A stretch of DNA of 41,186 nt from Nonomuraea turkmeniaca (GTDB taxonomy: Bacteria > Actinomycetota > Actinomycetes > Streptosporangiales > Streptosporangiaceae): the NCBI RefSeq assembly GCF_005889735.1, contig NZ_VCKY01000081.1:1-41186 (forward strand), in the 5' to 3' direction. The notes under the pieces were generated by a model, which saw nothing but the letters and a program-made list of their open reading frames with translations, was not told where the DNA came from and did no database searches. The position numbers and the translations under genes were made by a program. Below are positions 31,451 through 40,444 of the stretch, piece after piece; within the stretch, counting starts at the first letter, position 1; each line of letters begins with the position of its first letter.

Positions 31451-34400
31451 ATGTCCGGCGGCCTTGTCAACGCCCTCGAATCGCACTACCGGAGGTTCAC
31501 CGACACCGGCGATCCCGGCCTGATCCTGGACCCGGCCATGCGGGTGCTGGCCATGCGCGTCCTCCAAGTCGAGCTGGCGGCGCAGCGGGCCGACCCGTAC
31601 GTGCTCTACCTGGTGGGGATGGTGCTGTGGTCGCGCGGGGAGCACCTGCCCGACGGTGCGGGCGACGATGACGGGGACGTGGCGTACACGCTGTTCGAGA
31701 TGGTCTACCGCGACCAGCCGGAGATGCTCGCGCCCGAGCTCCAGGCCGCCTTCGACGCGCGGCAGACCGCGGACGGCGACCCGGAACGCCCGGAGTCGGC
31801 CCCCGGGTACTCGGCCGCGCTGGCCCGGCTCGGCCGGGCGGAGCGCAGTGGCGACCCGGCGGCGATCGCGGACGCGGCGCGCTGGTTCGAGGCACGGCTG
31901 AGCTACACGGCCGACGACAGCCCGCTGCGGCCGTACCTGATCATGCATCTCGGCGCTGCTCAGCGGGCGATAGCCATGGGCACGTCCGACCCCGCCCCCG
32001 CCACCCAGGCGGTGTGGCTGATGCAGGAGGCGGTGGCGGGCTTCCTGCCCGGTCATCCCGCGCGGGCCGGGGCGCTGGTCCTGCTCGGGAGCTGTCACCG
32101 CATCAGGTACGAGCGCACGGGCGACCCCGACGACATCGACGCGGCCGTGGAGCGTGCCGAAGAGGCCGTGGCCGAGCCTGGAGGCGACGAACCGCCCTGG
32201 CGGCGCCGCTCGGGGGCGTGCATGGCCCGCAGGACGAGGTTCGAGATCAGCGTCGATCCCGCCGACATCCACGCGGCGGCCGAGCACGCCAGGCAACTCA
32301 TCGCCGAAGCACCAAGGAACCCCCAGGGCCTGGTGGCGCTGGCCAACGCCGCCAACGCGCTGGCCGGGCTGCACGAGTTCGACTCGGCAGCGGAAACCCT
32401 GAACGAGGCGGTCGAGCTGCAGCGCGAGATCGTGGAGCTTCTGCCCCGCGACCATCCACGATGGGCTCCGATCCTGGCCGACCTGGCCGGCCTTCTCGCC
32501 CTCCGCCACGCCGAACGCGGCGCGCCCGAGGATGCCGCGCAGGCATTGGAAGCCGCCGACACCGCGCTGCGGAACCTGCCGGATCATCATCCCGAGCGGG
32601 TACGCCTGGAGCTGGCCCGCGAGACCGTGCTGCGCGTCACCGGCGGCGGCCAGGACACGGGCGAACCGCCGCTGCCCGGCCTGGAACGCTACAGCGCGAC
32701 CGGCGACGCGGAGAGCCTGCGCCAGGCGGTCGCCGCCGCGCGGCAGCGGCTGGCCGGGCTGCCCCCGTACCATCCGGACCAGGTCGACAAGCGCATCATG
32801 CTCGCGACGCTGCTGGCGGAGCTGGGCACGTGGGACCTCGACCCGGAGCAGCTGCGGGAATCCGTCGAGCTGGCACGCGAGGCGCTTCGGCGCTGCCGTC
32901 GCTTCCCCGGGCTGGGGCACAGGCTCACCCAGCTGGCCACGGTCCAGCTCGCCACGTCCCTGGCCGGCATGTTCCTCATGACCAACGAGCGCACGTCCGT
33001 CGACGAGGCCGTAGACCTCCTCAAGGAGATCGTCGACGGCGACGTCACCGGTCTCGTCCGTGGATCTCTCGCCGAGACGCTCAGATCCCGGGCCATGCTG
33101 ACCGGCTCGGTCCGCGACATCGACGAGGGCGAGGCCCTGATGCGGGCCGCGCTCGACGGCGAGGCCGACCCGGTCATGCAGGCCGCCTGCCAGGCCGCCC
33201 TGTGCCGGATGCTGCGCATGAGGTTCGAGCTCACCGGCCGGGCGGGGGATCTGGACGAGGCGACCGAGTTCGCGAGGCTGGCCGCCCGGATGCCGCCGGA
33301 CGCTCCGGGCTGGGTGCACGACGCCATCGAGCTGAGCCACACGCTGCTCGTCCGCCATGTCGCCCTGCAGGATCCCGCAGACCTGGACGAGGCCGTGGAG
33401 GTGGCGCGATGGGTGCTCACCTCGTACGTGCGAGAGCCCAAGCCGCGTGCATTGGTCGACGCCCTGACCGCGCTCGCGTTGTCCCTGTACGTCCGCCAGC
33501 GGGATGCGCCGGACATCGCCGAGGCCACGGAATCCGCCCGCAAGGCCCTCGCCCTCGTGGACGAGCACTCGCGAGCGCCTGCCCTCCGGTTGAACCTGGC
33601 CCTTTGCCTGCTCGCGTCGTACCAGACCACCGGCGAGCCGGAGAGCTTGGGAGAGGCGGCCGACCAGGCGGAAGCGGCCCTGAACGCCATTTCGCCCGGC
33701 TACCGGCAGGCCCACCGCTACTACTCGCTGCTGGGGGACGTCCGCGCGGAGCAGTACAAGCGGTCCGGGGAACGGTCTGTGCTCGACGCCGCGCTGGCCG
33801 CGTCCGAGCAGGCCGTGCGGACCGTGCCCCAGGACGGCCAGATGCGGGCCGTCCTGGGGGTCAAGTACGCCCGCCTGCTGACCCGGGACGATTCCGCACG
33901 TGCTTACGCGCTCTACAAGGAGGCGGCGACGCTGGCCACCGCGCCGGTGGACCATCGCATCGCCGCCGCCTGGGACTGGGGAGAACTCGGCGCCAGGAGC
34001 GGGAACGCGGAGGAGGCGCTCGCCGGCTACGCCACGGTGGTCGAGCTGATGCCGCTGCTGCTGTGGCGTGGCCTGCCCCGGGACGCGCAGGAGCGGCTGG
34101 TGACACGTTGGCGCGGCGCCGCCTCACTGGCCGCGTCCTGGGCGCTGGAGCTGGACCGGCCACAGCACGCGGTGGAGTTGCTGGAGCAGGGCCGCTGCCT
34201 GATGTGGTCGCAGCTGGCCGAGACCCGCACCGACCTGAGCCGCCTGCGGTCCGCCGACCCAGAGCTGGCGGCGCGCATGGAGGCCGTGCGGGTCCACCTC
34301 GATCCGGCGGCCGCCCCCGTCGCGGTGCTGCAGGGCAACGACACCGATCTCACCAGGCACGCCCGCGCCTGGGATGAGCTGGTGCGCCGGGCACGCGAGC

Positions 34401-35506
34401 TGCCGGGACTGGCCGACCTCCTGCGGCCGCCGTCGTTCGCCGAGTCCAGCCGGGCGGCCGGCGACGGCGCGGTGGTGCTGGTCAACTGCGCTGAACGACG
34501 CTCGGACGCGTTGATCGTGACGCCCGGCCAGGTCAGAGTCGTGCCGTTGGAGGGCTGCGGGCTGCAAGACGTCGGAGACCGGGCCGTGGCCTGGCAGGAC
34601 GCACTCGCCGCGATCGACCGCGGGACGGCGGATGTGGGGGCGTATCTGACCGCGTACCGGACGGTGGCGGACACCCTGGCTTTCCTCTGGGACCACATCG
34701 CCGAACCGGTGCTCTCCGCCCTGAGCGGACACGACGGCGCAGAGCTTGTCCGGGTGTGGTGGGTGCCGACCGGGCCGATGGCACTGCTGCCGCTGCACGC
34801 GGCCGGGCATCACGCCCCGGGCGACGCGCGGACCGTGCTCGACCGGGCCGTCTCGTCCTACACGCCCACGCTGCGCGATCTGGCCCAGGCCCGGGCGCGG
34901 ACGGCAGCGGCCACGGGCGGGAGCGGGCTAGTGGTCGCGGTCTCGCATGCGCCCGGCGTGCCGTCGCTGCCGCACGCCGGGCCGGAGGCTGACCGCGTGC
35001 TGGCCCGCCTGCCGGAGGCATCGCCATTGCGGGAGGAGGAAGCAACTGTGGCCCGCGTGCTGGACGAGCTCCCCCGCCGCAGCCACCTGCACCTGGCCTG
35101 CCACGGCGACCAGGAGGTGACCGACAGCTCGTCTGCCCGGCTGCTCCTGCACGACGGCGCTCTCTGGCTGCGTGACCTTCCCAGGCTCAATCTCGCCAAG
35201 GCCAGGCTCGCCTACCTGTCGGCCTGCCGGACCGCGACGGGCGCGATCCACCTCACCGACGAGGCTGTCCATCTGGCCGGCGCCCTGCACATGGTGGGGT
35301 TCCCCGAGGTCATCGCCACCGCCTGGCAGATCTCCGACGAACTGGCGCCGGAGATCGCCGACCTGGTCTACGCCGGCCTGGCCGCAGGCGGCTGGGACCC
35401 TCACAGCAGCGCCGCTCCCATCCTGCGCTCGGCCGTCCTGCGGGCCAGGGACCTTCGTCCCGGTGATCCGCTGCTGTGGACCGCCTACCTCCACGTCGGT
35501 CCTTGA
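31451..35506 (+). CDS. TPR-repeat protein with C-terminal CHAT (caspase-like) protease domain
   Basis: The 1351-residue protein starts at the ATG after GAGGAGG; a longer frame upstream has no site. Residues about 100-1000 are helical TPR-like repeats with recurrent phrases such as TGDPxDIDAAVERAEEAV and LDEAVEVAR, the degenerate actinobacterial TPR type. Residues about 1070-1351 are a CHAT domain. The catalytic pair is intact: His1218 in LACHGD and Cys1259 in LSACRTA, followed by LAGALHMVGFPEVIATAW. CHAT proteases are caspase relatives used in bacterial conflict and death pathways. The target may be the divergently encoded membrane protein or small protein; this is inference. Confidence 0.9.
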   Translation: MSGGLVNALESHYRRFTDTGDPGLILDPAMRVLAMRVLQVELAAQRADPYVLYLVGMVLWSRGEHLPDGAGDDDGDVAYTLFEMVYRDQPEMLAPELQAAFDARQTADGDPERPESAPGYSAALARLGRAERSGDPAAIADAARWFEARLSYTADDSPLRPYLIMHLGAAQRAIAMGTSDPAPATQAVWLMQEAVAGFLPGHPARAGALVLLGSCHRIRYERTGDPDDIDAAVERAEEAVAEPGGDEPPWRRRSGACMARRTRFEISVDPADIHAAAEHARQLIAEAPRNPQGLVALANAANALAGLHEFDSAAETLNEAVELQREIVELLPRDHPRWAPILADLAGLLALRHAERGAPEDAAQALEAADTALRNLPDHHPERVRLELARETVLRVTGGGQDTGEPPLPGLERYSATGDAESLRQAVAAARQRLAGLPPYHPDQVDKRIMLATLLAELGTWDLDPEQLRESVELAREALRRCRRFPGLGHRLTQLATVQLATSLAGMFLMTNERTSVDEAVDLLKEIVDGDVTGLVRGSLAETLRSRAMLTGSVRDIDEGEALMRAALDGEADPVMQAACQAALCRMLRMRFELTGRAGDLDEATEFARLAARMPPDAPGWVHDAIELSHTLLVRHVALQDPADLDEAVEVARWVLTSYVREPKPRALVDALTALALSLYVRQRDAPDIAEATESARKALALVDEHSRAPALRLNLALCLLASYQTTGEPESLGEAADQAEAALNAISPGYRQAHRYYSLLGDVRAEQYKRSGERSVLDAALAASEQAVRTVPQDGQMRAVLGVKYARLLTRDDSARAYALYKEAATLATAPVDHRIAAAWDWGELGARSGNAEEALAGYATVVELMPLLLWRGLPRDAQERLVTRWRGAASLAASWALELDRPQHAVELLEQGRCLMWSQLAETRTDLSRLRSADPELAARMEAVRVHLDPAAAPVAVLQGNDTDLTRHARAWDELVRRARELPGLADLLRPPSFAESSRAAGDGAVVLVNCAERRSDALIVTPGQVRVVPLEGCGLQDVGDRAVAWQDALAAIDRGTADVGAYLTAYRTVADTLAFLWDHIAEPVLSALSGHDGAELVRVWWVPTGPMALLPLHAAGHHAPGDARTVLDRAVSSYTPTLRDLAQARARTAAATGGSGLVVAVSHAPGVPSLPHAGPEADRVLARLPEASPLREEEATVARVLDELPRRSHLHLACHGDQEVTDSSSARLLLHDGALWLRDLPRLNLAKARLAYLSACRTATGAIHLTDEAVHLAGALHMVGFPEVIATAWQISDELAPEIADLVYAGLAAGGWDPHSSAAPILRSAVLRARDLRPGDPLLWTAYLHVGP

Positions 35507-35665
35507 CGCCAGATCCTCGAAGTTTCTGTTGCTGCCTGATCGGTCAGGTGGGCACGGAGATCACCGCCATCGCCTTCCGAGGTGGCGCAAGGGCGCGTGC
35601 CGAGTGTCGCTACGTCACCGGGCCTCCATCCGGACGGAGACGAGCACCGCTGCTTGGTGGTGGCG

Positions 35666-35701
35666 AGGCGCCCCGGCTGCTTCCCCACAGCCGGGGCGTC
35701 T
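35666..35701. terminator. Bidirectional terminator after the CHAT gene
   Basis: The arms 35666-35679 and 35688-35701 (core GCCCCGGCTG / CAGCCGGGGC) form a 14-bp stem with one G-U pair and an 8-base loop, followed by TCATT. It lies between convergent genes. I see no gene in the rest of 35507-35848. Confidence 0.8.
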
Positions 35702-35848
35702 TCATTGGGACGGGGCAAATCGATCCCGCTCCACCCCTACCCACATAGTCCTAATTGTATGCTTTTGTCCGTTTTGCGCCTTCTTAAGGCGTGGCACGCC
35801 GGCACGGACCCAAAGGCATCGTCGTCAAAGAGGCGGTGCGGACGACGA

Positions 35849-37186
35849 TCAACCGGCGGGTGGCATTGTCGAGACACGGGTGACCGTGCCGGGCTGGGCG
35901 GAGAGCAGGGTCTGGGTCCAGCCGGAGGTGTCGACCGCGCCCTGCCCGGACACGTCCGCGCCGTCGCCGTCGTAAGGGTAGATGTCGAAGTAGCGATACA
36001 GCGATCCGTCGGCTTTGCGACCGTAGTAGACGCCCCCACCCGGCCACAGCAGGTGGTCGAACACCTGCCAGGTGGTGGCGCGCAGCTGGTAACGCAGCCA
36101 GAGGCCCGCCCCCATGATCTTGTAGGAGATCAGCGCGCCAGTGGCGGTAGTCCCCAGGATGTACCCCAGCCCGGTCGCGGTGAGCGTCTTCAGGGTGAAG
36201 CCCGTCCCGATGAGCGTGTTGCCCGTGATGTCAGCCAGTGCCGGCTTCGCCACCGTGATGATGTACCGGCGCAGGGCGTCACCGGTGATCCCGAACAGGT
36301 ACCTGCCGTCGTAGGCCAGCAGGTCGTGGGTGTAGCCACTGCCGAGATACACCGGCGTCGCGAACTCGAGGGTGCCCGTCACGTTCTGCACGTCGATCCG
36401 GTAGAGCTTGCCCGCCGTGCCGCTCTCGGTCACCAGCAGCGTGTCGGCGTTCAGCGTCGCCATCGCCTTCGGTGTGAAGCCCAGCGTCTTCGCCGAGAGC
36501 ACCGGACCCGACGTCCGTTTCCCGGACGCCGCGTCGATCGCCGTGTACGTCAGCCGCCCGTCCGGCAGCACCCCGTACACCGAGGCCACCCCCTCCGGCC
36601 TGCGCACGTGCGGCCAAACGGTGTTGACGATGATCTGCGCGTCGGCGGCCTGTGCCTGGTAGCGGCCGGGGTGGACCGCGCCCTGGACCGCCTGGCAGAC
36701 CTCGCCGACCGGCGCGGTGACCCAGGCGCGGTCAGGGTAGAGGCTGATCATCTTGTCGAGGAACGCGTCGGCCGCCCACGCTGCGTCGGTGCGCTGCGTG
36801 GTGCTTCCCCACGCGGGCCCCATCCGGAAGAGCCCCAGGTCGCCCTGGACGAGTTCCTCGCTGATGTTCTGGATCCCGCTCTCCACGATGGCCGTGGCGA
36901 GCGCGATCACGGCGGCCCGCTGCGGCTGCCCGCGGTCCGCCACGGCCTTGATCACCATGCGGGCGCAGGAGACGCGGTAGGCGTCCATGGAACCGCGCAT
37001 CGTGCCGCTGAGCGTGGCGTTGAGCTCCGTGGCCACGGCGGCGTCGGCCGCGGTCTGACCGGCCGGGTCGCAGGCGGCCGTCCCAGAGGCGGCGGCCGCC
37101 GCAGGATGGGGGGCGGCGGACAGGCCGATCGCAATGATCACGGCTGCGGTCGTGGCGGCCGCACGAGACAGAAGGGGTCTTAACAC
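35849..37186 (-). CDS. Secreted lysozyme-like domain + tachylectin-like propeller protein
   Basis: The 445-residue product has a signal peptide (about 1-33, HPAAAAA). A helical domain (about 35-180) resembles the lysozyme-like module of actinomycete cell-wall proteins, with AAVIALATAIVESGIQNI, GDLGLFRMGP and a putative catalytic Glu in VESG. A repeat region (about 185-445) has recurrent VYGVLPDGRLTYT and YYGRKADGSLYRY, like tachylectin-type propellers. The GTG start at 37186 follows AAAGGA; a TTG start further upstream is less likely. It may bind cell-wall or foreign sugars. Activity is uncertain; only one acidic residue of a muramidase site is apparent. Confidence 0.7.
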   Translation of the reverse strand: MLRPLLSRAAATTAAVIIAIGLSAAPHPAAAAASGTAACDPAGQTAADAAVATELNATLSGTMRGSMDAYRVSCARMVIKAVADRGQPQRAAVIALATAIVESGIQNISEELVQGDLGLFRMGPAWGSTTQRTDAAWAADAFLDKMISLYPDRAWVTAPVGEVCQAVQGAVHPGRYQAQAADAQIIVNTVWPHVRRPEGVASVYGVLPDGRLTYTAIDAASGKRTSGPVLSAKTLGFTPKAMATLNADTLLVTESGTAGKLYRIDVQNVTGTLEFATPVYLGSGYTHDLLAYDGRYLFGITGDALRRYIITVAKPALADITGNTLIGTGFTLKTLTATGLGYILGTTATGALISYKIMGAGLWLRYQLRATTWQVFDHLLWPGGGVYYGRKADGSLYRYFDIYPYDGDGADVSGQGAVDTSGWTQTLLSAQPGTVTRVSTMPPAG

Positions 37187-37370
37187 TCGGATTCCTTTCA
37201 CGAACTCGTCACGCAATTCCAGAGACGGCAAATCCGCGCAAAAAGGCGATGTCCATGCCGAAGGACCCTAGGTGGCGGCGGTATAGCGCTGGTATGTCGG
37301 GGCTGAGCGGCGCGTATGGAGCAGCCGATCGGGCTCGGCCCTGCTCCTTCCCGCGCCATGAAGCACGACT

Positions 37371-37425
37371 GGACATCTAGATCAGTGTCCGTCTGGCAGC
37401 AATCGGGAACACCGGACATCTGTCC
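37371..37425. promoter_or_regulatory. GGACA/TGTCC inverted repeats
   Basis: GGACATCT occurs at 37371-37378 and 37414-37421. The second is part of GGACATCTGTCC (37414-37425), a palindrome, and the first is followed by TGTCC at 37386-37390. It may be an operator left in front of the decayed P-loop gene. The rest of 37187-37589 shows no intact gene. Confidence 0.35.
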
Positions 37426-37589
37426 GATGCGACCGGCGCCCTGGGATTCCTAGCTTTGAACTGTGAACTTCGGGATGTACTCGCAGAAGGCGCTGACCGA
37501 CGGCCCGTCCCGGTGCCCGTGGGCGCCCACCCGGCCGTCCCCGGCACGCGTACGGCATCGCGCCGCAGCTCTCGCCGAACACGGCGGTC

Positions 37590-37949
37590 CGTGTCGGGTC
37601 GGCGCCCCACTGCGCGGCATGGCGACTGGGAGTGCTGAACGGCTGTGCGTTGGCCCGGAACTTCATGGACGGCGGCATCGACATGGTGATCGTGGACGTC
37701 CTGACGGACGGCACCGCCGAGCTTTGTCGGGAGTCGCTGCCTGACCTGCTGATGCTGCGACTCGCGGTCGACATTCCCCAAGCGGAGAGACGAGCGCAGA
37801 CTCGACCCGTGTTCCTAACACCGGAGGAGCTCCGCGTGCTGCATGAACGGCAGGCTGATTTCACCGCAGGCGACATCCGAATGGACACCACCCGGCTGTC
37901 TGCTCATGATGTCGCCGAGCGGGTGCGGGACATCTGGTTGTCCTGCTGA
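37590..37949 (+). pseudogene. C-terminal remnant of a P-loop kinase-like ATP-binding protein
   Basis: The frame reads CALARNFMDGGIDMVIVDVL, then RRAQTRPVFLTPEELRVLHERQ and ends near VAERVRDIWLSC. This resembles the lid and C-terminal part of small P-loop kinases of the chloramphenicol-phosphotransferase-like type, where a sulphur-free VIVDVLT strand and an R-x-R lid follow the Walker A domain. No GKST/GKTT motif is found upstream in any frame. The N-terminal third is missing, so it is probably dead. Only 45 bases separate it from the MFS gene. Confidence 0.55.
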
Positions 37950-37994
37950 TGAACCAGATGTGACCAAGCGACTCAACGGGTGAGGAGCGTATCC

Positions 37995-39458
37995 GTGTCC
38001 ACCGTCCCCACGGCCCGCAAGAGCGGACGATCCTGGGCCCTGCTGCTCGTCCTGTGCGGCACGATCTTCCTCGAGGGCAGCGACGTCGCCATGCTGGCCG
38101 TTGCCATCCCCACCATCCGCGCCGACCTCGGCCTGACCACCGGCACCGCGGCGTGGGTGATGAGCGGCTACGTGCTCGGCTACGCCGGTTTCACCCTGCT
38201 CGGCGGCCGCGCCGCCGATCTGCTGGGCAGGCGACGCATGTTCCTCACCTGGCTGGGCGTCTTCCTGATCTTCTCCATGCTGGGCGGCTTCGCGACCGAC
38301 GGGTGGATGCTGATCGGCGCCCGGTTCGTCACCGGCGTGGCGGCGGCCTTCATGACCCCCGCCGCCATGTCGATCATCACGACCTCGTACCCGGAGGGGC
38401 CGCAGCGCGACAAGGCCCTGCTGGTCTTCGCCGGCGTCGGCGCCGGCGGCTTCTCGCTGGGCCTCGTCATCGGTGGCCTGCTGACCGAACTCGGCTGGCG
38501 CTGGGTGTTCTTCGCCCCGGTGTTCCTGTCCGTCGCCATCCTGCTCGCGGCGCTCAGGCTGCTGCCCGCCGAGGCCCGCCCTGAGCCCGCGCATCGCGGC
38601 TACGACCTGGCCGGCGCGGCCAGCGCCGCCGCCGCGATGTTGCTGCTCGCCTACGGCATCGTCCGGCTCGAGCACCGCGGCGAAGGACTCGGGCTGACCC
38701 TCGGCGCGCTCGCCTCCGGGCTGGCGCTGGTGGCGGCATTCATCGTGATCGAACGGCGCGCCAAAGCGCCGCTCGTCCGGCTGGGGATCTTCCGCAAGGC
38801 CGCGATGGTCCGGGCCAACCTCGCCGCGCTGCTGTTCCTGGGTGCGTTCTTCGGCTTCCAGTTCATCGTCACGCTCTACCTGCAGGAGCTGCGCGGCTGG
38901 TCCTCGCTGCAGACCGCGATCGCGCTGATCGTCATGGGCTGCGACGCCGTGCTGGCTCCCATCCTCACCCCTCGCCTGGTGAACCGGTACGGCCACGCCC
39001 GGGTGATCTTCGGCGGCTTCCTGCTGGCGATCGCGGCCTACGGGCTCTTCCTGCGGGTGGAGATGGACTGGTCGTACGCGGTGATGTTCCCGACCCTGAT
39101 CATCGCGGGCACCGCCTTCGCCCTCGCCTACGGTCCGCTCACGATCGCGGCCACCGACAGCGTGGCGGAGGAGGAGCAGGGTCTGGCCGGCGGCCTGCTG
39201 TACACCTTCACGCAGTTCGGCTCGGCCGTCGGGATCTCCGCGGTGACCGCGGTGTACGGGTTCGCCGCGGCCGGCGCCGATGGTTCACCGGGCGCGGTGC
39301 TGGACGCCTACCGCACCGCGCTCGTCGTCCCCGTGATCATGGTGCTGCTGGGGGCGGCGGTCTCCGCCTTCGGCCTGCGCGGCGCCAGGCCCGCCGGCCG
39401 GCGGAAGGGCGCGGCGCCCGAGTCCCACGACGAGGTCAGCGACGGCGTTCCGGGGTGA
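37995..39458 (+). CDS. MFS transporter, DHA2 (EmrB/QacA-like) drug exporter
   Basis: The 487-residue protein has about 14 membrane helices. The first helix and loop have FLEGSDVAMLAVAIPTI, and the A-motif region reads GGRAADLLGRRRMFL. The GTG start at 37995 follows GAGGAGCG; a GTG five codons earlier overlaps that site and is less likely. The C-terminus is a short basic tail. This family exports toxic compounds by proton antiport; the substrate is unknown. No adjacent regulator is seen, though the next gene is under a two-site operator. Confidence 0.88.
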   Translation: MSTVPTARKSGRSWALLLVLCGTIFLEGSDVAMLAVAIPTIRADLGLTTGTAAWVMSGYVLGYAGFTLLGGRAADLLGRRRMFLTWLGVFLIFSMLGGFATDGWMLIGARFVTGVAAAFMTPAAMSIITTSYPEGPQRDKALLVFAGVGAGGFSLGLVIGGLLTELGWRWVFFAPVFLSVAILLAALRLLPAEARPEPAHRGYDLAGAASAAAAMLLLAYGIVRLEHRGEGLGLTLGALASGLALVAAFIVIERRAKAPLVRLGIFRKAAMVRANLAALLFLGAFFGFQFIVTLYLQELRGWSSLQTAIALIVMGCDAVLAPILTPRLVNRYGHARVIFGGFLLAIAAYGLFLRVEMDWSYAVMFPTLIIAGTAFALAYGPLTIAATDSVAEEEQGLAGGLLYTFTQFGSAVGISAVTAVYGFAAAGADGSPGAVLDAYRTALVVPVIMVLLGAAVSAFGLRGARPAGRRKGAAPESHDEVSDGVPG

Positions 39459-39609
39459 CTGTGCGACGACGGGCCTCAACTTCAAGCTCAGCCGGCGGTG
39501 CGAGCAATGGCTGACCAAGCTCCAACGGCTCAGTACGGCTCCGGGTCCAGACAAGTCCCGGTCTCGAACCCGTCGGCGGCCGAGGCTCATCGGGGGTGGG
39601 CGCGATTTC

Positions 39610-39655
39610 TGTCAGGCTGGATTGACGGCACCATGCCTGTCAATCTAGCCTGACA
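39610..39655 (+). promoter_or_regulatory. Leaderless promoter with tandem TetR/MarR-type operators
   Basis: Two similar 18-base dyads, TGTCAGGCTGGATTGACG (39610-39627) and TGTCAATCTAGCCTGACA (39638-39655), are also inverted copies of each other over 39609-39656. TTGACG (39622-39627) and TAGCCT (39646-39651), spaced 18, form a promoter whose start falls on the A of the ATG at 39659, so the mRNA is probably leaderless. The sites overlap both promoter boxes, which suits repression. I see no further gene in 39459-39609. Confidence 0.65.
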
Positions 39656-39658
39656 GGC

Positions 39659-40342
39659 ATGCGAACCATCACACCGCCCGCGCCCGGCCACGGCGCGCCA
39701 CAGGCGGACCCCCATGACAGGATCACCAGACGCTTACTGCTGTGCGGGGCGGTCGCCGGGCCGCTGTTCGTCCTCGCGTTGCTGCTCCAGGGCGCAGTCC
39801 GCGCCGACTACGACCCGCTGCGCCACCCGGGCAGCTCCCTCGCGCTCGGCGAGGACGGCTGGGTCCAGGCGGCCAACTTCATCGTCGCCGGCGTGCTGTC
39901 GCTGGCCTTCGCCTTCGGGCTGCGCCGGGCGCTCGGGGGCGCGGTCTGGGGGCCGATTCTGGTGGGGATATGGGCTGTCGGATTCATCGGCGCCGGAGTG
40001 TTCACCAGCGACCCGGTGAGCGGGTATCCCCCGGGCACCCCCGCGATGTTGCCGGAGCACAGCAGTCTGACGGCCGCACTCCACGATCTTTTCTCACTGC
40101 CGGGGTTCGTCGCACACCTCTTGGCGTGCGTGGTGCTCGCGCGGACATGGGGAGCCGGGTGGGCTGTTTACTCGGTCGTCAGCGCGGTGGCGTTCGCGGT
40201 GGCCATGGTGCTGGCCTCGGCCGCGTTCACGCAGAATCCCGCGCTGGTCGCGTACGGCGGGCTCCTGCAACGCGCTGCGGTGACCATCGGGTGGGCGTGG
40301 CTTGCCGTGCTGGCGGTGCGCCTGCTGCGAGGGGGCAAATAG
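39659..40342 (+). CDS. DUF998 family membrane protein, leaderless
   Basis: The 227-residue protein has about six membrane helices, starting after a 25-residue hydrophilic N-terminus. DYDPLRHPGSSLALGEDGW and FTSDPVSGYPPGTPA are characteristic of DUF998 proteins. Function unknown; in actinomycetes such genes often sit next to TetR-type regulators, and the two operators just upstream fit that. The ATG has no ribosome-binding site, and the predicted transcript starts at its A. The regulator itself is not in the window. Confidence 0.82.
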   Translation: MRTITPPAPGHGAPQADPHDRITRRLLLCGAVAGPLFVLALLLQGAVRADYDPLRHPGSSLALGEDGWVQAANFIVAGVLSLAFAFGLRRALGGAVWGPILVGIWAVGFIGAGVFTSDPVSGYPPGTPAMLPEHSSLTAALHDLFSLPGFVAHLLACVVLARTWGAGWAVYSVVSAVAFAVAMVLASAAFTQNPALVAYGGLLQRAAVTIGWAWLAVLAVRLLRGGK

Positions 40343-40444
40343 CAAGCCGGCCGTCCAGCACCGGTACCACGGCCGGGTGTACGGCGCGCGGGCCGAATCA
40401 CCCATGCGGACGGCGCGAACACGCGCGCCACGCCCTGCCGCGTC

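Noticed and set aside
31427..33955. An 842-codon minus-strand open frame
   Set aside because: It is the complement of the CHAT/TPR gene. The CHAT frame has a strong ribosome-binding site and intact catalytic motifs; the antisense frame has none.
37815..38996. A 393-codon minus-strand frame rich in Gln, Glu and Gly
   Set aside because: It is antisense to the MFS transporter, whose membrane helices and motifs are clear.
39555..39580. tRNA T-arm-like string on the minus strand (GGTTCGAGACC)
   Set aside because: No acceptor stem, D-arm or anticodon arm could be found around it. A similar GGTTCGAGC string at 19524 is also isolated.
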